A stretch of DNA of 41,003 nucleotides from the NCBI GenBank assembly GCA_947259165.1, contig CAMYKY010000036.1, positions 1 through 41,003 of the forward strand, given 5' to 3'. Shown one piece after another: positions 33,686-40,020 of the stretch; position 1 is the first letter of the stretch, and each line of letters opens with the position of its first letter. This DNA comes from an uncultured Acidobacteriota bacterium (GTDB lineage: Bacteria; Acidobacteriota; Vicinamibacteria; Marinacidobacterales; SMYC01). The translations under genes and the position numbers were made by a program. The notes beneath the pieces were generated by a model, which ran no database searches, was not told where the DNA came from, and saw only the letters and a program-made list of their open reading frames with translations.

Positions 33686-34995
33686 GGCGGTGAGTTTAGC
33701 CCAAGCTGGGAGCGCCACGCGTCGCGCTCGCGCCAAATGCTCGCGAGCGCGAGCACGAAGAACGGTACGTACTCGATGAGCTTGACCCAGATCACGTCCT
33801 CCCAGGCCTGTCCCGGTGTCGCCAGGTACGCGGAGTGGTAGGCCAACGCGACACTCAACGTGAGATAGAGCCAAGCGGGGCTCGCGTAGATCGCTAGGAA
33901 GGGCGCGATCCAAAGCAAGTACCACGGGTGCACGGTCGTGGTCAGAAGAAGAATGGCGCTCACGGTGAGGTACGAGCTGCGTAGTGGGTTCGAGTTCAAT
34001 CCCAACAACACGAGTACCATCGTCACCAGGAATGCGCCCACGAGGATTTTTGCGGTGTCGAGTGAGCCGGTCAAGTAGAAGAGGATGTGGAACAAACTGT
34101 CGTTACCACGCCAGCGGAGGCCGTACTGCGTCAACCCGCGGAAGGCGAGGCTTCCGGCGCTCGCATAAGGCAGCGCGAGCAAAACGGTGACGACGGGCAT
34201 CACCCACAGATCGCGTAGCCGAATCGAGCGAAGAAACAGCGGCGCGAGCGTCATCCCGATGACTTTGGTCAATCCCGACAGCGTCAGGTACAACATCGTA
34301 AGGGATCCACGGTGACGCACGATCGCGCCGAGCGCCGCCATCAGGCCCAAAACGCCCAAAATGTCGTTGTGACCACTACCGGCGACTTCAACGATGACTA
34401 GAGGACTCCACGCGTAGATCAGCACCCGAGCTGGATTGAGCTGTAGGGACTCCAAGAGCCGGGCGAGAAGGAAGATGAGCGCAAGATCGGCGAGGACGAA
34501 AAACAGCTTCATCCACAAGACCGACTCTGACACGGTCGTGGCGACGAAAAACGCCATCTCCATGAACGGTGGGTAGATCGTCGGAATGTCCTTATTGTTG
34601 ATACCTTGGAAGTTCTGCTCGTGCCCTTCTCTTAGAAAAGCGATCGTCTGCTCCTCGGGAGCGTATCGATAAGGATTGATGCCGGCGTGCTGAACGCGAC
34701 CGTCCCAGATGTAGCGAAAGATATCGTCCGAGAGGATCGGTGCGGTCACCAAGAAAGGTACTCTCAAGGCCAGGGCGACCAGCACGACCAGGGCTCGATG
34801 GGGCCGGGTTTGCACGGTGAGCACGTAGTACGACGCAAGGAGCCAGGACACCCCCATCGCCAGGTACAACGCGAGATACAGTGGGTAGGTCGTTTCGCGG
34901 TCGACGAGCCGAGCGGCGAAGATCGTGAAACCCAGCTCGATGAGCCCCAACGCCGCGAGGATGCGGGTTGTGCGCGAGGCTGTGGAGATCTTCAT
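33682..34995 (-). CDS. GT-C type polytopic glycosyltransferase (mannosyltransferase-like)
   Basis: This 437-residue protein has about ten to twelve hydrophobic segments and a large extracytoplasmic first loop with SDDIFRYIWDGRVQHAGINP, the D-D and WDG motif of polyprenyl-phosphate-dependent mannosyltransferase-like enzymes (GT87/GT39-related). DIPTIYPPFMEMAFFVA and SPLVIVEVAGSGHND are also typical. It probably adds a sugar from a lipid carrier to an envelope glycan or lipid, but sugar and acceptor are unknown. The start is 34995. It is divergent from the GT2 gene across 32 bp and coupled to larB downstream. Confidence 0.75.
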   Translation of the reverse strand: MKISTASRTTRILAALGLIELGFTIFAARLVDRETTYPLYLALYLAMGVSWLLASYYVLTVQTRPHRALVVLVALALRVPFLVTAPILSDDIFRYIWDGRVQHAGINPYRYAPEEQTIAFLREGHEQNFQGINNKDIPTIYPPFMEMAFFVATTVSESVLWMKLFFVLADLALIFLLARLLESLQLNPARVLIYAWSPLVIVEVAGSGHNDILGVLGLMAALGAIVRHRGSLTMLYLTLSGLTKVIGMTLAPLFLRSIRLRDLWVMPVVTVLLALPYASAGSLAFRGLTQYGLRWRGNDSLFHILFYLTGSLDTAKILVGAFLVTMVLVLLGLNSNPLRSSYLTVSAILLLTTTVHPWYLLWIAPFLAIYASPAWLYLTLSVALAYHSAYLATPGQAWEDVIWVKLIEYVPFFVLALASIWRERDAWRSQLGLNSPP

Positions 34996-35027
34996 TTGGC
35001 CCTTGTGGGTCTGCAGTCTACGATACG

Positions 35028-36560
35028 ATGATGGTCGGGATGGATATGGATACGCTTTTGTTGACCGCCTATTTCGCGGTTCTGCTCGTCCTTGCGGTCT
35101 TCGGGATGCATCGGTATCTGATGGTGTTTCTCTACTATCGGTATCGTCACCGCCGGCCCGCCCCGAGCGCCTTGCTCGAAGTTCAGGGAGACCTACCGAA
35201 AGTCACCGTCCAGCTGCCGGTGTTCAACGAATTGTACGTCGTTGAGCGGCTTATCGACGCCGTTGCCGCGCTCGACTATCCGAAACAGCGACTGCAGATC
35301 CAAGTGCTGGACGATTCGACCGACGACACCGCCGGGATCGCGCGTCGCCGATGCGAGCACCACCGAGATGCCGGTGTCGATATCCATTATTTGCACCGGA
35401 GCGAGCGCACCGGGTTCAAAGCCGGAGCGTTGGCGGCGGGTCTTGAGACGGCGACCGGCGACGTCATCGCGATTTTCGACGCCGATTTCGTACCGGGGGA
35501 GTCGTTTCTGAAAGAGACGGTCCACCACTTCGCCGACGAGGATGTCGGGATGGTGCAGGCCCGCTGGGATCACCTCAACGGGGACTACTCGTTGCTGACT
35601 CGGATACAAACGATTCTGCTCGACGCGCATTTCGTTCTGGAGCACGGCGGTCGGAATCGCTCGCGATGTTTCTTCAATTTCAACGGGACGGCCGGCGTTT
35701 GGCGGCGCGAGGCGATCGAGACCGCCGGAGGTTGGCAACACGACACGCTCACCGAGGACATGGACCTCTCGTATCGCGCCCAGCTTCGCGGCTGGCGTTT
35801 CGTCTTCCTGCCCGATGTCGTTGCGCCCGCCGAGATCCCGGTCTCGATGAACGCGTTCAAAAGCCAGCAACATCGCTGGTCCAAGGGCTCGATCCAGACG
35901 GCTAAGAAGCTTCTACCCAAGATCCTGGCGAGCCCTCTACCGCTGCGCGTCAAGATCGAGGCCGTGTTCCACCTGTCGGCGAATCTCGCGTACCCGTTGA
36001 TGGTGTTGTTGTCTTTGTTGATCTTTCCGAGCATGCTCGTGAGGTTCAACATGGGTTGGCACGAAATGTTGCTCTTCGACGTTCCGTTGTTCGTCGCCGC
36101 AACGATGTCGGTGACGAGCTTCTACGTCGTTTCGCAGCGTGAGATTTATCCCGATTGGAAGAGTCGGCTAAAGGTGATCCCGATGCTTCTGTCGCTCGGG
36201 ATCGGCATGTGCCTCAACAACGCCAAGGCGGTCATGGAAGCTCTCCTCGGGCGGGAAACGGATTTCGTTCGAACGCCGAAGTACCGGATCGAGTCGGCTT
36301 CGGACGAGTGGCAGGTCAAACGCTATCGTGGCCGCAGGAGCTACCTTCCGTACCTGGAGCTCCTCCTTGGCCTCTATTTCACGGCTGCAGTCGCGTACGC
36401 AGCCTTGCACCAGATCTACGGCTCGCTGCCTTTTCTAGTGCTGTTTCAAGTCGGGTTTCTGTTCACGGGGGCGCTTTCCTTGTCGGAGAATCGTGAGTCG
36501 AAGCGTACGGACTCCGTAGCGGCATTCGGCATACGGCATACGGCATACCGGGTTCAGTAA
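35028..36560 (+). CDS. Cellulose synthase-like family 2 glycosyltransferase
   Basis: A processive-type GT2 membrane enzyme. It has an N-terminal TM helix, then a catalytic domain with PVFNELYVVERLIDAV, LDDSTDDT (Asp), IAIFDADFVPGESFLK (DAD), TEDMDLSYRAQLRGW (TED) and QQHRWSKGS (the QxxRW motif), followed by at least four TM segments. It resembles bacterial CslA/BcsA-like synthases that make beta-glucan or mannan-type polymers; the product is unknown. In-frame ATGs occur at 35028, 35031 and 35040, and I took the first. It is 510 residues. The last about 12 residues are encoded by a short tandem repeat, so the tail is probably recent and non-functional. Confidence 0.85.
   Translation: MMVGMDMDTLLLTAYFAVLLVLAVFGMHRYLMVFLYYRYRHRRPAPSALLEVQGDLPKVTVQLPVFNELYVVERLIDAVAALDYPKQRLQIQVLDDSTDDTAGIARRRCEHHRDAGVDIHYLHRSERTGFKAGALAAGLETATGDVIAIFDADFVPGESFLKETVHHFADEDVGMVQARWDHLNGDYSLLTRIQTILLDAHFVLEHGGRNRSRCFFNFNGTAGVWRREAIETAGGWQHDTLTEDMDLSYRAQLRGWRFVFLPDVVAPAEIPVSMNAFKSQQHRWSKGSIQTAKKLLPKILASPLPLRVKIEAVFHLSANLAYPLMVLLSLLIFPSMLVRFNMGWHEMLLFDVPLFVAATMSVTSFYVVSQREIYPDWKSRLKVIPMLLSLGIGMCLNNAKAVMEALLGRETDFVRTPKYRIESASDEWQVKRYRGRRSYLPYLELLLGLYFTAAVAYAALHQIYGSLPFLVLFQVGFLFTGALSLSENRESKRTDSVAAFGIRHTAYRVQ
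36520..36547 (+). repeat. 7-nt tandem repeat (CGGCATA) at the end of the GT2 gene
   Basis: CGGCATT is followed by three CGGCATA units. An inverse match (GCCGTATGCGG) lies at 36673-36683, in the gap before the TPR gene. The repeat encodes GIRHTAYR, just before the stop. Confidence 0.8.
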
Positions 36561-36710
36561 CTCCTTTTGCCGCCGGAGGTCAAAGCCGGGTCAAACGCAA
36601 GCTCCTCCGAAGCACTGGCCACCGGCTCTGACTCAGCCGTTTCAAGCGGCGCTGCGCTAGCTTTGAACCGTAGCCGTATGCGGTAAACCTAAATGTTGTA
36701 AACTCCGTCC

Positions 36711-37310
36711 ATGAATCGGGATCTCCTTTTTTTCCTCACAGGTTTGTGTTTCGGTGTGGTCGCCGGCTTTTTCGTGTTCCGCACCGTCGTTGCACGGGAG
36801 ACCAACGCCGTCGTCGCAACCGCTCAAACGACTCCCGAGAGCTCGCAAATCGGACTCGCCACGGAGCCGGAGACGGTCTCCCTCGATACGGACGTTGTCG
36901 CACGGCTCGAGGCAGATGCGAACAACGACCCCGCGGACGCTGACGTTCGGGCGCGACTCGGACGTATGTATCTCGATGCCGGGCTCCACGAAGAGGCTGT
37001 GGCGTGGCTTCGCGCTGCGCTCGAGATCGAGCGGGATAACTTGGACGCGCGCAGTCAGCTCGCGTTGTCTTTCCTCAACTTGGGAAGGCTGGACGATGCC
37101 GTCGCGACGTACGAGGAAACGCTCCGCTTGGCGCCCGAGCATCCTGGGAGTCTGCTCGGGCTCGGCCGAGTGAAACTCTATTTGCTGCAGGACATCGAAG
37201 GCGGCCTCGCGATGTGGGAGGCGCTCATTGCGGTAGCACCCGCGTCCACTGAAGCTCAGAGTGTTCGTGACGAGCTCGAGGCACTCAAGTCGGCGCACCC
37301 CGGGGGTTGA
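36711..37310 (+). CDS. Membrane-anchored TPR-repeat protein
   Basis: This 199-residue protein has an N-terminal TM anchor (DLLFFLTGLCFGVVAGFFVF) and a low-complexity linker to about residue 60. At least three tetratricopeptide repeats follow: ADVRARLGRMYLDAGLHEEA, NLDARSQLALSFLNLGRLDDA and HPGSLLGLGRVKLYLLQDIE. TPR domains mediate protein-protein contacts; the shape recalls CcmH/NrfG-like domains but no cytochrome genes are nearby. A TAAACT box lies 6 nt before the ATG. The YHS gene starts 1 nt after its stop. Confidence 0.8.
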   Translation: MNRDLLFFLTGLCFGVVAGFFVFRTVVARETNAVVATAQTTPESSQIGLATEPETVSLDTDVVARLEADANNDPADADVRARLGRMYLDAGLHEEAVAWLRAALEIERDNLDARSQLALSFLNLGRLDDAVATYEETLRLAPEHPGSLLGLGRVKLYLLQDIEGGLAMWEALIAVAPASTEAQSVRDELEALKSAHPGG

Positions 37311-37311
37311 G

Positions 37312-37611
37312 ATGGGTCGCTTCTTATACTTTCTGGTGATTCTGTTTCTCGCGCGCCTGGCGTGGAACGCCTTCGCCTCCATGCTCCTGGGACAAGCGCG
37401 GCGTCAGATGGGATCGCGTGGAGCTTACCGACCGGGCGGATCGCCGGCTGAGCCAGCGACGCCACCGACGATTCATAGAGGGCTCATGGTGCGCGACCCG
37501 GTGTGCGGTCTTCACATCCCAGAGCACCGTGCGTTGACCGAAGTTCGTGCGGGGGAGCGCTACCATTTTTGCTCCGATGAGTGCCGACAGAGCTTTCTGA
37601 AAGCCAGCTGA
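37312..37611 (+). CDS. Small membrane protein with YHS-like metal-binding domain
   Basis: The 99-residue product has a short hydrophobic N-terminus (FLYFLVILFLARLAWNAFA), a Pro/Gly-rich linker, then a YHS-like domain with RDPVCGLHIPEHRALT and ERYHFCSDECRQSFLKAS. Three Cys and nearby His suggest a bound transition metal. It is placed 1 nt after the TPR gene and 8 nt before the aldolase gene, so it is probably in one transcript with both. The role is unknown; metal delivery to the zinc-type aldolase is one speculative option. Confidence 0.75.
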   Translation: MGRFLYFLVILFLARLAWNAFASMLLGQARRQMGSRGAYRPGGSPAEPATPPTIHRGLMVRDPVCGLHIPEHRALTEVRAGERYHFCSDECRQSFLKAS

Positions 37612-37619
37612 GTCGAGCG

Positions 37620-38405
37620 ATGCCGGCCGAGAAAACCCGCGACCAGCTCAAAGAAGACGTTTGTGAAGTGGGACGTCGGCTGTACCAGAATGGCTTCATC
37701 GCTGCCGGCGAAGGCAACATCAGCCTTCGCTTGTCTGAGAACGAGCTCATGGGGACGCCGGCCGGTACGTGCAAAGGCTACCTGACGCCCGACATGATCT
37801 CGACGTGCGACATGGAAGGCAATACGTTGAGCGGGCCGCGGATCTCGACCGAGATCCAGATGCATATCTCGGTTTACAATGCGCGGCCGGACGTGAAGGC
37901 GGTCACCCACGCCCATCCGCCCAAGTGCACTGGCTTCGCGGTTGCCGGGATACCGCTGAACCGAGCGGTCTTGGCCGAGGTCGTCGTGACCCTCGGGTGT
38001 GTACCGCTCGCAGAGTACGGCACGCCGTCGACGCAGGAGCTCGCTGACTCAGTGGATCGTTTGATCCGAACCTCTGACGGGTTGCTACTGTCGAACCATG
38101 GTGCGTTGACCGTCGGCAAGGATATCTACGACGCCTATTTCAAAATGGAGGTCATCGAGCATTTCGCGGAGATCTCTCTTATTTCGCGTCAGCTCGGTGG
38201 CGAGCGATTGCTTCCGAAAAAAGAAGTCTCTCGCTTGCTCGACCTCCGCCAGAAGGTGTACCGCCTCGACGGGCCTCCCGGTGGGGACGCGTGTCCGATA
38301 CCCGCGGAAGCTGCTATGGGAAACGCTGATGACATCGTTCAGCTCACCCGAAGCGAGCTCGTCCAGCTCATTTCGGACGCCATCCGTGAGGTGGGCGGAC
38401 GTTAA
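37620..38405 (+). CDS. BMC-associated class II aldolase (FucA/AraD family)
   Basis: Family members are zinc-dependent aldolases, such as fuculose- and rhamnulose-1-phosphate aldolase, that yield dihydroxyacetone phosphate and lactaldehyde. Active-site elements are GEGNISLR, GPRISTEIQMHISV (catalytic Glu), THAHPPKC (two His ligands) and LLSNHGALTVG (third His). After a linker from about residue 225, the C-terminal segment DDIVQLTRSELVQLISDAI is an amphipathic helix of the kind used as a BMC encapsulation peptide. I chose ATG 37620 (261 residues); a GTG at 37581 lies inside the YHS gene. Directly upstream of the shell genes, it is the likely signature enzyme of the compartment. Exact sugar phosphate not determined. 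Confidence 0.88.
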   Translation: MPAEKTRDQLKEDVCEVGRRLYQNGFIAAGEGNISLRLSENELMGTPAGTCKGYLTPDMISTCDMEGNTLSGPRISTEIQMHISVYNARPDVKAVTHAHPPKCTGFAVAGIPLNRAVLAEVVVTLGCVPLAEYGTPSTQELADSVDRLIRTSDGLLLSNHGALTVGKDIYDAYFKMEVIEHFAEISLISRQLGGERLLPKKEVSRLLDLRQKVYRLDGPPGGDACPIPAEAAMGNADDIVQLTRSELVQLISDAIREVGGR

Positions 38406-38490
38406 TTCGGCATGCGGCACTATTTTGCCGTGAGGGCAGTTTCGACGGAGTCCGTTGCGGACGATTCAGCATTCAGTGAAACGTTATTGG

Positions 38491-38496
38491 TATAGA
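38491..38496 (+). promoter_or_regulatory. Possible extended -10 upstream of the BMC shell genes
   Basis: TGGTATAGA, a reasonable -10 (TATAGA) with TGG in front, lies 28 nt before the BMC-H start. No good -35 was found. The 119-nt gap after the aldolase gene suggests a possible internal promoter. Confidence 0.3.
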
Positions 38497-38524
38497 GTAA
38501 CTTCGACAGTAGACAGGAGGATTC

Positions 38525-38824
38525 ATGGCCGATGATATGGGTGAAGCGTTGGGAATGATCGAGACTAAAGGACTCATCGCGATGATCGAGGCGTCGGACG
38601 CGATGGTGAAAGCTGCGAAGGTCACGCTCGTTGGCTACGAGAAGATCGGCGCCGGTTTCGTTACCGCGCTCGTTCGTGGCGACGTGGCTGCGTGTAAAGC
38701 GGCTACGGATGCCGGCGCCGCGGCAGCGCGTCGCGTAGGTGAGCTCGTATCGGTGCATGTCATCCCGCGGCCGCACTCGAGCCTCGAAGATCGCCTGCCC
38801 ATCGGTAAAACCAACAGCAAGTGA
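38525..38824 (+). CDS. BMC hexameric shell protein (BMC-H, EutM/PduA type)
   Basis: This protein forms hexagonal tiles of a bacterial microcompartment shell. The single BMC domain (99 residues) starts [20 protein letters not shown] and has [19 protein letters not shown], with the pore loop KIGAG (PduA has KIGSG), then [20 protein letters not shown]. The tail [16 protein letters not shown] is short. AGGAGG lies just upstream of the ATG. It is the only hexamer-type gene in the window, so the facets may be made of a single protein unless others lie elsewhere. Confidence 0.95.
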   Translation: MADDMGEALGMIETKGLIAMIEASDAMVKAAKVTLVGYEKIGAGFVTALVRGDVAACKAATDAGAAAARRVGELVSVHVIPRPHSSLEDRLPIGKTNSK

Positions 38825-38851
38825 ACGCGCGGTCGCGTTGACTCGTAAACA

Positions 38852-39133
38852 ATGATTCTTGGCAGAGTGGTCGGCACGGTTGTGGCCACCCGCAAAGACG
38901 AGCGGCTCGAGGGCTTCAAGCTCCTCGTGGTTCAGGCGGTGGAGCCGGACGGTCGAGTCAAAGACAGCTACGTCATTGCGGTCGACACCGTCGACGCAGG
39001 CGTCGGTGAGCTCGTCCTCGTCATCTCGGGGAGCTCGGCGCGGATGGCGTCGGGCTGCGCTGACCGACCCGTGGACGCCGCCATCGCGGGTATTGTCGAT
39101 GAGGTCGATTTGACGCCAGCGAGAGGTGGTTGA
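38852..39133 (+). CDS. BMC pentameric vertex protein 1 (EutN/CcmL family)
   Basis: BMC-P proteins form pentamers that cap shell vertices. The 93-residue protein starts MILGRVVGTVVATRKDERLE and has LLVVQAVEPDGRV, VIAVDTVDAGVGELVLVISG and SARMASGCADRPVDAAIAGI, all typical of EutN/CcmL. It follows the BMC-H gene by 27 nt and precedes the second paralogue by 6 nt. It resembles paralogue 3 (39430) more than paralogue 2. Confidence 0.93.
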   Translation: MILGRVVGTVVATRKDERLEGFKLLVVQAVEPDGRVKDSYVIAVDTVDAGVGELVLVISGSSARMASGCADRPVDAAIAGIVDEVDLTPARGG

Positions 39134-39139
39134 GTCGAC

Positions 39140-39433
39140 ATGTTTCTCGCGGACGTCGTCGGCACCGTCGTGGCTACGGTCAAAGACCCGGGCCTCGCCG
39201 CGCGCAAGCTCGTCGTGATCCAGCCGATCAAAGCATCCGCCAAAGCAGGGGTCCAACCTGACGGCGAGCAGCTCGTCGCGCTCGACAGCGTCGGCGTCGG
39301 CGTCGGTGAGCGCGTCCTGTTTGTGCGCGGCAAGGAAGCGTCGTTTTCATTTCTGCCGGATATCGTTCCTTCGGATGCGAGCATCGTTGCCAAGGTGGAT
39401 ACGATAGAGCTTCGCGTGGGAGAGACGGCGTGA
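39140..39433 (+). CDS. BMC pentameric vertex protein 2 (EutN/CcmL family)
   Basis: A second EutN/CcmL-type protein of 97 residues: MFLADVVGTVVATVKDPGLA, then a longer loop (KASAKAGVQPDGEQ) than the other two copies, then LVALDSVGVGVGERVLFVRG and SDASIVAKVDTIEL. GAGAGGTGG lies shortly before the ATG. Its stop overlaps the next start (GTGA). The divergent loop may distinguish a specific vertex role. Confidence 0.92.
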   Translation: MFLADVVGTVVATVKDPGLAARKLVVIQPIKASAKAGVQPDGEQLVALDSVGVGVGERVLFVRGKEASFSFLPDIVPSDASIVAKVDTIELRVGETA

Positions 39434-39702
39434 TCTTGGGCCGTGTCACCGGAGTCGTTGTCGCCACCCAAAAGCACTACAAACTCGAGGGCCGAAAGCT
39501 CCTGCTCGTTCAGCCTCTGGACCTCGGCCAAAGGCCTCGAGGCATTCCCGTGCTCGCGGTCGACTCCGTCGACGCGGGAGAGGGTGACCGAGTGCTCGTG
39601 GTTCAAGAGGGTAAGTCTGCCTCGATGGCCTCGGGACGGGAAGACAGTCCGCTTGACGCGGCCGTGGTGGCCGTAGTCGACGCGGTTGAGCTGGTGACAT
39701 GA
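39430..39702 (+). CDS. BMC pentameric vertex protein 3 (EutN/CcmL family)
   Basis: A third EutN/CcmL-type protein (90 residues, GTG start at 39430): MILGRVTGVVVATQKHYKLE, LLLVQPLDLGQRPRG, VLAVDSVDAGEGDRVLVVQE and SASMASGREDSPLDAAVVAV. It overlaps both neighbours by 4 nt, so all are translationally coupled. Three BMC-P genes in tandem are reported for the Planctomycetes/Verrucomicrobia-type fucose/rhamnose compartments. Confidence 0.93.
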   Translation: MILGRVTGVVVATQKHYKLEGRKLLLVQPLDLGQRPRGIPVLAVDSVDAGEGDRVLVVQEGKSASMASGREDSPLDAAVVAVVDAVELVT

Positions 39703-39923
39703 GCGTCGATCGCAATCGCGTCCGTGCGCTCGTGCGCTTGGAGCTCGAAAAACGCTTGCAAGCTTCAGCCCCGCGTCCGCCCATCGGAGTCGCCGCGCTG
39801 CTCGAAATCTACTCTGGCCCCGAGTGCAACGAAGATTCGGATTTCCCAACGCGAAGGCCGTGCGTGATCGAACCCGACCGCCCCTGCACGAACACCGGCT
39901 ATTGCAGGAAACTAGGCTACTAA
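39699..39923 (+). CDS. Small Cys-containing protein with encapsulation-peptide-like N-terminus
   Basis: This 74-residue protein is coupled to the last BMC-P gene (ATGA overlap). Residues 3-22 (VDRNRVRALVRLELEKRLQA) are predicted to form an amphipathic helix, with V, L, V, L, L and L on one face, similar in style to the N-terminal targeting peptides of PduP and PduD. A Pro-rich linker (APRPPIGVAALLEIY) and a tail with four cysteines spaced C-x11-C-x7-C-x5-C follow. I do not recognise the family. It could be a metal- or cluster-binding cargo, or a shell-cargo adaptor. Confidence concerns the gene being real. Confidence 0.75.
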   Translation: MSVDRNRVRALVRLELEKRLQASAPRPPIGVAALLEIYSGPECNEDSDFPTRRPCVIEPDRPCTNTGYCRKLGY

Positions 39924-39932
39924 CCTAAAGAT

Positions 39933-40012
39933 CACCACGGAGGCACGGAAAGCACGGAGACGAAGATTTTTCGATCTCCGTGAGATCCGTTTCGCTGTGT
40001 TTCCGAGGTGAG
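39933..40012. repeat. Palindromic CACGGAG repeat, family 2 copy B
   Basis: It starts CACCACGGAGGCACGG and has a perfect inner stem CACGGAGA (39953-39960)/TCTCCGTG (39975-39982). The outer arms are also roughly inverted (CACCACGG versus CCGAGGTG). It fills the gap between the small Cys-containing gene and dinB and reaches the dinB ribosome-binding site. Confidence 0.65.
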
Positions 40013-40020
40013 GAAGCGAC

